56,612 bases of DNA from IDS-8 sp965651325 (GTDB lineage: Bacteria > Pseudomonadota > Gammaproteobacteria > Steroidobacterales > Woeseiaceae): assembly GCA_965651325.1 (NCBI GenBank), contig CBFGSB010000003.1, positions 1 to 56,612 on the forward strand, given 5' to 3'. Numbering within the stretch: the stretch's first letter is position 1; each line of letters opens with the position of its first letter. Positions 1 to 9,600 of this stretch are shown here, in pieces. The notes under the pieces are model-generated. The model was not told the origin of the DNA and made no database searches. It saw only the letters and a list, made by a program, of their open reading frames with translations. Both the position numbers and the translations under genes were made by a program.

Positions 1-779
1 TCGCGCTGCTGGTAGTAGCCCCATGCCTTGAACTCGGTGAGGTCCGAAACCTCGAAACGCAGGCTCGGCGCAATGACGAATTGGTCCGAGGAGGTCGAGT
101 GAATGAAGCTCCCCGAATCCTCGTAGGCCACGACCAGGCGCCCATTGACCCGCTCCGAGTTGCCAAGCGGCGAAGTGACATCGATCTCGCCGCGGTAGAA
201 GGAAAAATCGCCACCTTCGAGGCTGGCGGTGCCCTGGAACTCATCGAGCGGCTCTTTGAGCACCGTATTGACGGCCGATCCAAAGTCATTCTGGCCGTAA
301 ACGATGGAGTTCGGGCCGCGGACTACCTCGACGCGGTCGATCGCCGCATAGTCGAGCGTGAACTGGTTGATCACTGCAAGCCCGTTGATCTTCAACCCGT
401 TGCGGAAACTGACCTCGAATCCGCGTGACGAGAGCAGAGTTCCGGCACCGACGTCGGTACCGTTGCGATTCAGGCCCGGTGTCAGGTCGGCAATATCCGC
501 AGGCCCGCGCGTAGCCGTCATGTCCATCATCTGTTCCGAAATAACGGACACGGCCTGCGGGATGTCCGTGAGCGCCGTATTCAGCCCCGTGACGCTTCCG
601 GACTCCTTGTCGCGAAAGGTCTGCGCGATGCCGCGAACGATGACCTCATCCAGGATCTCGTCGCGGTTGGCCGCATCGGTGTTGTCCTGTGCGGCCGCCT
701 GTGAAGCCACCAGGGCCGATGACGCCAGGAAGGCAGGCCAGGCAACGGGTTTCCCGCCGAATCTCTTCTTGTAGGCCAT
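1..779 (-). CDS. TonB-dependent siderophore-type receptor, N-terminal part (runs off the window)
   Basis: Outer-membrane receptor that would import a ferric siderophore or similar ligand using TonB energy. The reading frame opens with ATG at 779 and stays open to base 1, so only about 259 N-terminal residues are present. A signal peptide (Ala-rich, ending near AAAQ) is followed by a TonB-box-like DEVIVRG. The plug domain then has motifs typical of the FhuE/FpvA siderophore subgroup: LTDIPQAVSVIS, a DLTPG segment, SSRGFEV and the conserved VEVVRGPNSIVYG. The barrel is mostly missing. It is divergent from the sulfotransferase gene across 141 bp. I saw no convincing Fur box in that gap, so iron control is not supported by sequence. 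Family assignment is firm; the ligand is unknown. Confidence 0.9.
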   Translation of the reverse strand, partial: MAYKKRFGGKPVAWPAFLASSALVASQAAAQDNTDAANRDEILDEVIVRGIAQTFRDKESGSVTGLNTALTDIPQAVSVISEQMMDMTATRGPADIADLTPGLNRNGTDVGAGTLLSSRGFEVSFRNGLKINGLAVINQFTLDYAAIDRVEVVRGPNSIVYGQNDFGSAVNTVLKEPLDEFQGTASLEGGDFSFYRGEIDVTSPLGNSERVNGRLVVAYEDSGSFIHSTSSDQFVIAPSLRFEVSDLTEFKAWGYYQQR

Positions 780-920
780 GCGCGCTGCTCCGCCCGGATT
801 GTTGTTGTGCGTCTATAGTCGCAGCATTCAGGGCTAAAGTCTACATTCATTGATTGATTGTTTAGCCAAAACACGGGGAATTTGCTTGCGCGCCACAGGG
901 TCCGAAAGTAGCATCCGGTT

Positions 921-2549
921 GTGACAACCCGCCGGCCCACCGCGTCCCGCCTACGGAATGAGGCCGCTGCGCTCCTGCGAAATGGCGACCCGCATCGCGC
1001 CGGGGTATTGCTGGAGCAGGCACTCAGGATAGAACCGGGGCATCCGGGTGCCCTGGCCAATCTCGGCACCGCGCGCCGCCGGCTGGGTGACCTGCAAAGC
1101 GCGATTTCCTGCTACCGGGAGGCGCTCCGGCAGGGCCCGGTGTTCGCGTCGGCGGGCTTCAACCTGGCCAATGCACTGAAGGATGCCGGAGAGTTCGACG
1201 AAGCTATCGGCATCTACCGGCAGGTCCTGGAAAGGCATCCGGATCATCTCCAGGCGCTGAACAACCTGGGCATTGCATACAAGCAATGCGGTGCCAGCAG
1301 CGAGGCCGAAGCAACTTTTCGCCAAGCGCTTTCGATTGACCCTGACTACGGACCTGCAAGGCGCAACCTCGGGGCCGTGCACGAGGACAACGGGGAATTC
1401 GAAAAGGCGGATGAGTGCTATCGGCGCGCCTGGATGGTAGATGCAAACGATGCAAAGGCGTTGGCAAAGATCATTGCATCGCGGACCATACCGGTTGAGC
1501 AAGAGTGCCTGGACGCTGCGTCGCGATTGCTGGACCAAGCGAAAATAGACAAGGAATGCCAGGCCCAGCTTCACTACGGACTGGGCCGATATCATGACAG
1601 GCAAGGCCAGTACGAGCTGGCATTGCCGCATTTCCGGCGAGCGAACGAAATCAAATCCCGCGAACGCCCATTCCCGGCGGCGGCGGTGGCTTCGAAAGTC
1701 GACGAAATTTGTGCGGTATTCACACCGGAACTATTCAAGCGCTTCAGTAATGCCCGACTTGAAAGCGACAAGCCGGTTTTCATCGTCGGAATGCCTCGAA
1801 CGGGGACAACGCTGACAGAACAGATTCTCGCCAGTCATCCGGATATTGCCGGCGGAGGTGAGCTACCTTACTTCGGCGCGGTCGCGCTCGATTTCCGCGC
1901 GAGAACGGGCGTGTCGGAACCGTTCCCGTCGGGCGTCGGGCAATTGACCGTGCCGATGATAAAGGCCATCGGCTTGCCATACCTGGAAAAGCTGGATGGC
2001 GTGTCGGCGGCGGCTTCGCGTGTCACGGACAAGATGCCGCAGAATTTCCTCTATCTCGGCTTGATCGCACTTTTGTTCTCATCGGCGCGTGTCATCCATT
2101 GCTGGCGTGACCCGCGCGATGTCTGCCTGTCGTGTTTCGTCGAGGACTTCAATGTTGCGCATGGATTTGCTTCGGACGCCAGGCACTTTGCGGCCTATTA
2201 CCGGCAATACTGCCGCCTGATGGCTCATTGGCACCGCGTGCTGCCTTTACCGATATTCGACCTGCGCTACGAGGATATGGTGGCGGACTCCCGTGCCATG
2301 TCTCGCAAGTTGCTGGAGTTCGTGGGTTGCGAATGGGACGAACGTTGTGCGCGGTTCTACGAACAAGAGCGAGTGGTTACGACTCCAAGTCGCTGGCAGG
2401 TCAGGCAGCCGATCTACTCGCATTCGATAGGCCGCTGGCGGCATTACCGGGAGTTCCTGGAGCCGGTACTGGCCGACCTGGAGGCCCTGTCCCCATACGG
2501 CGCTTCGAGCGACTCCCGGAGGGAATCGAGGCCGGACAGGGCGTCCTGA
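921..2549 (+). CDS. TPR-containing sulfotransferase family protein
   Basis: 542 residues. The N-terminal half (about 10-245) is a run of tetratricopeptide repeats, for example NNLGIAYKQCGASSEAEATF. The C-terminal half is a PAPS-dependent sulfotransferase domain whose phosphosulfate-binding loop is FIVGMPRTGTT at about 287-297, and CWRDPRDVCLSCF further on fits the 3'-phosphate-binding region. This order matches bacterial relatives of tyrosylprotein sulfotransferase. There is no signal peptide, so it is probably cytoplasmic. The start is GTG at 921 with no clear Shine-Dalgarno sequence, so the exact start is uncertain. The acceptor is unknown. Divergence from a TonB receptor suggests a shared promoter region but not a shared function. 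Confidence 0.88.
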   Translation: MTTRRPTASRLRNEAAALLRNGDPHRAGVLLEQALRIEPGHPGALANLGTARRRLGDLQSAISCYREALRQGPVFASAGFNLANALKDAGEFDEAIGIYRQVLERHPDHLQALNNLGIAYKQCGASSEAEATFRQALSIDPDYGPARRNLGAVHEDNGEFEKADECYRRAWMVDANDAKALAKIIASRTIPVEQECLDAASRLLDQAKIDKECQAQLHYGLGRYHDRQGQYELALPHFRRANEIKSRERPFPAAAVASKVDEICAVFTPELFKRFSNARLESDKPVFIVGMPRTGTTLTEQILASHPDIAGGGELPYFGAVALDFRARTGVSEPFPSGVGQLTVPMIKAIGLPYLEKLDGVSAAASRVTDKMPQNFLYLGLIALLFSSARVIHCWRDPRDVCLSCFVEDFNVAHGFASDARHFAAYYRQYCRLMAHWHRVLPLPIFDLRYEDMVADSRAMSRKLLEFVGCEWDERCARFYEQERVVTTPSRWQVRQPIYSHSIGRWRHYREFLEPVLADLEALSPYGASSDSRRESRPDRAS

Positions 2550-2707
2550 ATCGACATGGAGGTCACCGCGGCCTGATAACCAAATATTCAAAGCAAATGG
2601 AGCTGTCGGCGCATCTAACGTAAAGGTCAGCTATCGGATGCGCGGGCGAGATGACGTTTATCGGGCCGGTCCAGTGTTGCGGCGCGCAATCCCCAGCGTC
2701 CCAGGGC

Positions 2708-3220
2708 ATGCGACCGTGCACAACGCTGCTGGCCGCGCTGCTGCTGTTACCGATCTCCACCGCCGCCGATGTCGTGAGTGAAGCCTGGGCTGCTGCCTGT
2801 TCCATGCTCACCGACCAGCACGGGCTGACCTGCGACGACATCGCCCCGCCGAGGATCGAGTTCCGCTCGGACCCCGAAGCGCCCTTGGGAGAGTACGCAG
2901 GCGGCAACCGCATTTACGTCGACAAGGCGCTGAAAGGCATCAATCGCGACTGGATCCTGGTCCATGAGATGACGCATTACATTTTTTCGGCGCTCAGCAT
3001 CTTCCCACTGCCAAGCGACAGGTATGTCGCCTGCAAATCCGAGGCCCTGGCCTTCGCTGCGAGCAATGCATACCTCACCCGGCGCGGCTACGGAAGGCAA
3101 ACGAAGTCGGACTGGCTCGACGCGTATCCCCATTGTGCGTGGATGCGCACCGCCGCGCGTCAACTCAACTCCCCATCCGCCAGATCTCCCCCTGGTCGAG
3201 CGAGCGGTCGCGGTGCATGA
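2708..3220 (+). CDS. Small secreted protein with an HExxH zinc-peptidase motif
   Basis: 170 residues from ATG 2708, chosen because a compact signal peptide (MRPCTTLLAALLLLPIS..AA) follows directly; an upstream in-frame ATG at 2651 would put an odd 19-residue tail in front. The mature part has VHEMTHYIF, an HExxH zinc-binding motif of gluzincin/metzincin type, plus several Cys that could form periplasmic disulfides. A downstream acidic residue in KSEALAF could be the third ligand, but I cannot assign it with certainty. The last roughly 18 codons overlap the 3' end of the convergent SLOG gene and are low-complexity, so they are probably not conserved. A secreted metallopeptidase-like role is plausible; the substrate is unknown. 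Confidence 0.6.
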   Translation: MRPCTTLLAALLLLPISTAADVVSEAWAAACSMLTDQHGLTCDDIAPPRIEFRSDPEAPLGEYAGGNRIYVDKALKGINRDWILVHEMTHYIFSALSIFPLPSDRYVACKSEALAFAASNAYLTRRGYGRQTKSDWLDAYPHCAWMRTAARQLNSPSARSPPGRASGRGA

Positions 3221-4979
3221 GTATCCACTGGGCATGCTCGTCCAGGGCGGAGCCGCCCAGCGCCCGCAGGACCTGGCGCCGCTCGGCATCGTCGCTCGCG
3301 CTTTCGACACGCCGCCTGGCGGCATGGAAGATGCGCAGCATGAACTCGTACTGCTTGATCAGCTCTTTCTGCGCCGTGACGTGCGCAAAGCCCTGGCGCA
3401 CGCCAAACAGCAGGAGAGCCGCGCCCATCGCGATCATCAGGAGATCGCGCACGCTCTCCGACAGGATCGTCCCGGCGACGACCATGGACGCAATCACGAC
3501 GATGCTTGCGAACATGCTGAGCGTCGCCAGGCGCTCGGTCACTCGGCTCTTCCTGACGCATTCAATTGTCTTTTTCCGGTAATAGCCGAGCTGACCTGAA
3601 TCGGGGCCGCCGATCCACTCACGCAGGGTAAACCGGAGCCCGTCCGGATGCTGCAACGGCGCCGCATCGCAGCGCGTTCCGGCAACGCGCATCACGTTGC
3701 GTATCCAGCCCAGTTCCGGGTCCTGGGTTTGCAGGAAGTTGTCGTGGGTGAACTTGGAGACGTTGTCGTTGTGCACGCCCGCCGCGGCCCAGTAGAACTG
3801 TACGCGCAGCCCTTCTGCCAGGGCACGATAGTCGAGGTATTTCCGGTGCCATCCTTGACGGGTCGCGACGTACTGCACCCCGGCAGCGACAACAAAGAAA
3901 AACAGGAAAGCGAACATGAAGTACTGCAGCGACTTGAGCTCGGAGTAAAGCAGAAACATCAGCCCCATGAAGAAAGCCAGCACGTGCGTCGTTCGCAGCC
4001 CGAGCAGGGTTCGCTTCTGGAAATGGATCGCCAGCCAGTCCGCGATGCAGAAGAGCCGATCGATTCCTTCTATCCCTGGCGGAAGACAGCCCCGTCCGTG
4101 CTCGTCGAGCAGCGGGTATTTCCCGGCTTCGATGCGTTCCGCGAAACGCCTGCAATCGCGGCTGAACTCGTTGCTTCGTTGAAAAATCAGCCTGTGCTGT
4201 TCGGGGAGCACTTTACTGCGCGGCTGGTCCCGGTCCTTGGTAAACCACCACCAGTCGAGCGGCTGCATGCGGTCTTCCGGGGCGCCATCCGGACGCAGGC
4301 GCGAGCACACGATGTGATAGACGAGGTCGCTCTCGTCGTCCACCAGCATCTGCTGGGTGATGTAGGAGCCGGGTGCATACCCCGGCATGATGTCATCGTG
4401 GTGGAAGCGCACGACCTGGGCGGTTCCGCCGAGCCGCGAGGACGGCTTGCCGTCCCACAGCGCCAGCAGGATATGGCAGTGAGCGCAGAGGAATATACCG
4501 AGCTGTGCATATTGCCGCGAACGCGCCGTGGCCGAATGCGCCAGGTCCCCGGCGGCAACACCGTCGGCGAGCGGCAGCTCGTAGACCTCGGCCGCCTTGC
4601 TGGCCAGGTCGTCGAACTCCGCGCGAGAATTCGCGGTCTTGAAATCCTCGATGTAGTGCTGCCGCGCCATTGGCAAGGGAACGACCAGCTCGAGGCCGAG
4701 CGCCAGGGCCTCCTCGGCGACCAGTCGATCGGCGCCTTCCGCGAGCGCCGACATGACGCGCAAGGTGTGGTCGCCGTATTTGCGGGCGAGGTCGATGAAA
4801 AGGTCCTTGACGAGGCGGCGAATGGCAGGGATCTCGTCGGGGACGAGATCCCTGTGACCAGTCACCGCAATTACCAGCGGCAGTGCGGAGCGGTCTTTGT
4901 TTACTGAGGTATCAGCACCTTCGCCGCCCCCGCTCGTTCTCATGTGGCTAAGGCGCGAACGGGATGACCTTTTCCTCAT
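3165..4979 (-). CDS. SLOG-like nucleotide-sensor protein with four membrane helices (SLATT-like)
   Basis: 604 residues. Residues about 34-105 (IAVTGHRDLVPDE, then ALAEGADRLVAEEAL and VVPLPM) look like the Rossmann-type SLOG/DprA-like fold, which is proposed to bind nucleotide-derived ligands. Two hydrophobic pairs follow: helices at about 332-347 and 352-370, and at about 485-503 and 512-528. A soluble loop between the pairs contains YRALAEGLRVQFYW, reminiscent of SLATT effector domains, which are predicted pore formers. The likely role is membrane permeabilisation or signalling triggered by a ligand, but this is inference. The start is ambiguous: ATG 4979 overlaps the lectin gene by 32 bases, and ATG 4943 begins 4 bases after its stop; neither has a good ribosome site. 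It is probably co-transcribed with the lectin gene. Confidence 0.72.
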   Translation of the reverse strand: MRKRSSRSRLSHMRTSGGGEGADTSVNKDRSALPLVIAVTGHRDLVPDEIPAIRRLVKDLFIDLARKYGDHTLRVMSALAEGADRLVAEEALALGLELVVPLPMARQHYIEDFKTANSRAEFDDLASKAAEVYELPLADGVAAGDLAHSATARSRQYAQLGIFLCAHCHILLALWDGKPSSRLGGTAQVVRFHHDDIMPGYAPGSYITQQMLVDDESDLVYHIVCSRLRPDGAPEDRMQPLDWWWFTKDRDQPRSKVLPEQHRLIFQRSNEFSRDCRRFAERIEAGKYPLLDEHGRGCLPPGIEGIDRLFCIADWLAIHFQKRTLLGLRTTHVLAFFMGLMFLLYSELKSLQYFMFAFLFFFVVAAGVQYVATRQGWHRKYLDYRALAEGLRVQFYWAAAGVHNDNVSKFTHDNFLQTQDPELGWIRNVMRVAGTRCDAAPLQHPDGLRFTLREWIGGPDSGQLGYYRKKTIECVRKSRVTERLATLSMFASIVVIASMVVAGTILSESVRDLLMIAMGAALLLFGVRQGFAHVTAQKELIKQYEFMLRIFHAARRRVESASDDAERRQVLRALGGSALDEHAQWILMHRDRSLDQGEIWRMGS

Positions 4980-6411
4980 ACATGAACTGGATATTGCTGG
5001 CGCGCATCACGTGCTCCCCATTGTAGTTCTCTCCGGGGACCGGCGCGTAGGCAATGTTCTCCGCGGTGAGCAGGAGCAATCTCACTGCAACGAGAGCAGC
5101 CTCGTACTTGCCACGATCGTGCAGCCTGAGCGCCGTTTTCGACAGGAGTTTCAAGCCGCTGTAGGCGAGCCTGCCGAAGAACGACGACGACAGTGCCGGC
5201 CTCGATTCCAGTACCGACTCGTGCAGCAACATCAGCTTGTAACGGGTGAGCGCCACGAACATGGCGTGGTTGCCTGCCGCATTGGTTTCCAGCTCGAAGC
5301 CAGGGCCGAAGTCGATGTGCAGGCCGATGACGTAGTACGACGCGCTCTTGATCTTGCCGCGCGAGCTGCCGCACTCGAAGGTGAACTCACCCAGCGCGCC
5401 CGCGAAGGCACTGTTGACCGTCGCTCCAAGCTCGTTTTCGAGCATGGCCGTGTGGTCGGTTGCCTGCCAGGCGACGACGTCCCGGTGTTGCGGATCGAGG
5501 TCCGGAACCTCCGGCTCGACGATCGGCCCGGTGCATTCATACAGGTTACCCGGCAGTGCTGCCAAGGGTTCGTTCTCCACCAGTATCGTGCCCTGGTCGA
5601 TATCGAAACCTTCGGTATCGACCTCGACCACCATGAACCTGGGCGAGCCGCAGAGATACGGCGGAATGATGAGATCCGGCCGTGGGTCGGACCCACCGAA
5701 CAGGACCAGCGGACTGGCTCCACAACGTGCCGGATCGTCCTCGTACTCGTAGGTCCTGACTCCGATCGAGGAACCTTGCTGCAGGTCGACCGGCGGGAGC
5801 GTCATGGTCTGGCCGCTTGTCGTCTCACAGCCGGGTCCGCCTTCGAGGCAGACGTTCGGGTCGATGATTGTCGCCGTATCGAACTCGATGATGTAGCCGC
5901 CGATGTTGCCGAGGGCGCCCTCGTCGTTCCAGCCGAAAGCGTCGCCCAGCCCGATGGCAAGATGCTGCTCACTTCCCGGGCCGGTATCGTCATTCGGCTC
6001 GTTGGCCAGCCAGTTGGAGTACGACAGGAGCGGTTGCTGCGGCGTGGAAACAGGGCCTTCGTCGTTCAGCCACTGCCAGCCGCACCCGGCCGCCTCGGGC
6101 GTACACGACTGCTGCAATCCGCCGACCCAGACCTCCGGGCGCGAAAGGCCGGCAGCGCTGCGCAGCGACTCGACGAACAGGTCTTCGGCCTGGGACGTCA
6201 GCGTTGCCAGGTGTCCTTCGACCCCTTCGAACGATTGCGCTTCTGCCGCTGCCTTCGCCTGGGACCAGGTGATCCCCGGGTGCACGACAACCTGGTAATG
6301 CCGGCCGTCAAACTCCACCACCGGGCCGAAAACCTGGGTGGCCATAAGCGCCGTCGGCATGCTCATGCATGCCAGGACGATCGCTGTTGTTCCCATCGCT
6401 CTTGGTATCAT
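4948..6411 (-). CDS. Exported protein with a C-type lectin-like domain
   Basis: 487 residues from ATG 6411, which has GGAG five bases upstream and is followed at once by a signal peptide (about residues 1-24, TAIVLACMSMPTALMA). Residues about 30-165 form a C-type lectin-like domain: HYQVVVHPGITWSQAKAAAE, HLATLTSQAEDLFV, VWVGGLQQ, NWLANEPNDD, then GWNDEG. The WxGL, EPN and WND-type elements match calcium/carbohydrate-site lectin folds. The rest (about 170-487) is Cys-containing and not assigned to a known family. The protein should be periplasmic or surface-exposed. It lies between the STAND and SLOG-TM genes on the same strand and abuts the latter, so it may provide an external sensing or adhesion part of that module. 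The ligand is unknown. Confidence 0.75.
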   Translation of the reverse strand: MIPRAMGTTAIVLACMSMPTALMATQVFGPVVEFDGRHYQVVVHPGITWSQAKAAAEAQSFEGVEGHLATLTSQAEDLFVESLRSAAGLSRPEVWVGGLQQSCTPEAAGCGWQWLNDEGPVSTPQQPLLSYSNWLANEPNDDTGPGSEQHLAIGLGDAFGWNDEGALGNIGGYIIEFDTATIIDPNVCLEGGPGCETTSGQTMTLPPVDLQQGSSIGVRTYEYEDDPARCGASPLVLFGGSDPRPDLIIPPYLCGSPRFMVVEVDTEGFDIDQGTILVENEPLAALPGNLYECTGPIVEPEVPDLDPQHRDVVAWQATDHTAMLENELGATVNSAFAGALGEFTFECGSSRGKIKSASYYVIGLHIDFGPGFELETNAAGNHAMFVALTRYKLMLLHESVLESRPALSSSFFGRLAYSGLKLLSKTALRLHDRGKYEAALVAVRLLLLTAENIAYAPVPGENYNGEHVMRASNIQFMYEEKVIPFAP

Positions 6412-6682
6412 CGGGGCTCCACGGAAGCGCTCACCGCCGCCTCGGCGTGGCGAGCGAAAATGGCCCACGACCAGTGTGGATTTGTTCCGTGGGTTTGCCG
6501 GACACAATGCCGCAGTATGGGCCGTTCGTTATTACTTCTTCGCAGGCGTGCACCGCTTCTTGTTGTTCTGGCGGCGACCGCCTGCCGCTCGAGCAAGATA
6601 CTCCCGAAACCAGCCGGCGGCAACTGTGCTTGCCACCCTTAAATATTATGCAAAGTCAGCACTTGCGGGGCGCAGAAGCGGA

Positions 6683-9600
6683 TCAACGCTGGGTGCTTTT
6701 TCCTTCGCTGCGCATGGCGATGTACTTCGCGGCTTCCGCAGGCCGGCCTAGCGCCTGGTAAAGCTTTTCCAGCCAGCGATTGGCATTCGCCGTATAGAAC
6801 GGCAACGCACCGGGATCGCTGCGCAGCACGTTGAAGCTCTCCAGCAACAGTTTCTCCGCTTCGTCGTACCGTTGCAGCCCGGCGAGCGCCGCTCCTTCCG
6901 TGCTCGCAGCCGTCGCGGTACGCCAGTGATCCGGGGTAAATGCCTCGCTGCAGACCGCCTTTGCTTCGGACGCGAGCGGCAGTGCTTCCTGGTAGCGTCC
7001 CGTATCGACCAGAAGCACGGCGAGCAGGGTCATACTGGCGGCGACGTCGGCATGCGCCGGCCCCAGCAGCTTCCGGCGGAGCTCGAGCGCTTCCCGGAGC
7101 AGCGGTTCGGCCGCCGCGTAGTCGTTGTCTTCCATCAGCCACATCGCCAGGTTGTTCATGCTCCTGGCGACTGACGGGTGCTCGTCACCGACGGTTCGCC
7201 GATACATGTCGAGAGATTCCCTCGACATCGCAATGGCGGCATCCAGGTCGCCCTTTTCATACGTCAGGAACGCCAGGTTGTTGAGCGCCATCGCGACATC
7301 CGGATGGTCGTCGCCCAGCAGTTCTCGCTGCATGTCGATGGCTTCGCGGTACAGCTCCTCGGCCTCGTCGTACTTGCGCTGGTCGTGCAGCACGAACGCA
7401 ACGTTGTTCAGGCTCATGGCGATTTCAGGGTGCGCTGCGCCGCGATACAACACCCGCTTCATCGCAAGGGCCTCGCGGAAGAGCTGCTCGGATTCCGCAT
7501 ATTCGCCGACCTCGCTGATGACGAAGCCCAGGTTGTTGAGGGCCTCGGCGAGATCGGGGTGGGGCCCGTCATGCAGCTTCCGCTGTATTGCCACGGCATC
7601 CCGAAGCAGCGGAACGGAGGCCGCGTAGTCGCCCTGGTCGTACAGGTTCAATGCGAGGCCTTCCAGGCTTTGTGCGGTTTCCGCGCTTTGCTCGCCGTTC
7701 AGCTTCCGCTGCAGCGCCAACGCCTCCCGCAGCAGCGGCTCGGCCGCCGAGAACTCGCCTCTTCGACCCAGCAGGTCGGCAAGCCCGTACAGCGTGCGCG
7801 CCGTATCGACGTGCTCGTTGCCGAGCAACTCGCGGCGCAGCGCCAGTGCTTCGCGGTACATCGCCTCGGACTGCGCGTACTCGGCCTTGAGCTTCAGGAC
7901 CTCGCCGAGCCGGTGCAGCGACTGGGCGACTTCGAGGTGCCTGTCACCGTACAGCAACCGGCGCTTGTCCAACGCGCTTTGCAGCAGCGGTACCGCCTGG
8001 TCGTACAAGCCAAGGCTCGTGTACACCGTGCCCATCGTGTCCATCAGCGTTGCCTGGATGGCCGGCTGGTCGTTGAGCTCCTGCTGGATGCGTTCCGCGC
8101 CCCGGTCCATGATCTCCCGGGCCGTGATGGTGTTGCCGCGCGCTTCCCCGGGATCGAGGACATCGAAGAGGCCCACCATGAAGTCGGTGGTCTGCCGCGC
8201 GGTCTCGGCCTCGACCTCGGCGCGATGGCTGGCCTCCATCGCCAGGTTGCGCTGCTGCTGCGCCAGGAATGCGGCACTTCCCGCGGTGATCGAGAGCGCT
8301 CCCAGGGTGACGACCACGGCGTTTCGCAACTGCTGGGTGCGTTTCTTCCTGGCAACCGACGCGGCGATGTAGTCCTGTTCGAGCGGATCGAGGTCGACGC
8401 CTTGTTGCACGAGCGTCTCCGCTTCGCCGAGCGGCTTGCCGCCGGGCAACAGCAGATCGGACGGCTTGTTCTCCGCCGCCCAGCGAGCGGCAGCGCCTGC
8501 GACGCGGCTGCGAATCCGCAAGTTATCGCGGTTCTGCCCGACCCACTCCTGCACCCGAGGCCAATGCCACAGCAGGGCCTCGTGCGCCACGGTCACCACC
8601 GCGCTGCTGGTATCGTCGGCAAGCTCCGTTACGAACAAACGTGCGGCGACGAACGTCTCCACCAGGGCGCGCGCCTCGGGGCTGGTGATGTCCTTCCACG
8701 GCACCCGTTTGCGCCCGATGACCTCGTGGCCGTCCTGGCCGACGCTGACGAGGGCGCTCAAGACTTTCGGCAGCGCCGCTTCCGCTTCGTCCGGGAGATC
8801 CTTGAATACCGTCTCGGCCCGTTTCGCGAGCGATCCCTCGACCCCGCCGAGCTCGCGGTACGCGGCGAGCGTGAGGGTGCCGTCGGATGTCCGGCGCTCG
8901 TAGAGCTCCTCGAGCGTGAACTGCAGCAGCGGCAACAGCTCGGGGCGGTCGGCGGCGGCGTCGCGCAGCATGTCGTCGAGCCGCTCGCTGCTCGCGGCGT
9001 CTTCTTCGAAGCGCAGCCCCGCGGCGCGCGTCGGCAGGCGGATCATCTGGCCGATCTCGCTGGCGACCGGCGGCATCAGGTCGTACTGCCCGGCGCCCTC
9101 CTTCAGGGCTCCAATGACCGGCAGGTCGACGAGCCGCGGATAGAAATCGCTGCGCAGCGTGGCGATGACCCAGACGCGCCCGGAACGTGCCAGTACATCC
9201 AGCGTGTTCGCGAACGCCCTACGCTCCTGGGCCGTGACGTCGCTTTGGGTAAACATCTCCTCCATCTGGTCGACCACCAGCGCCAGCCGCGATTGCGCTT
9301 TGCCGGCATCGCTCCCTCGTTTATGCGGGAGCTTCGCTGCCTCGGTTTCCAGGGCGCCCTTGATGAGCTGCGCGGCCGAATGCGGCGACTCGCGGAGGAC
9401 CCGCGCGAGCGGCTCGGGGCCTTCGCCATCGGGATCCAGCGACGGCAATGCATGCTCGCGCAGCAGCGCCGCCGCCAGCGACGCAAAGAGATCGTTTGGC
9501 GTATCGGCGGGACGGAACACCGCGCGCCGCCACAAAGACACCCCCTCGATCACCCCCGGCTGCATCAGCATCGGCAGCACGCCCGCGCGTACGACCGACG

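Noticed and set aside
780..920. Fur box expected upstream of a siderophore-type receptor
   Set aside because: Only a short ATTG direct repeat near 848-861 is present; no GATAATGATAATC-like sequence.
6799..8044. Regular spacing suggesting a CRISPR or DNA satellite
   Set aside because: The 126-bp period is the 42-residue TPR unit inside an open reading frame; units are degenerate and there are no spacers.
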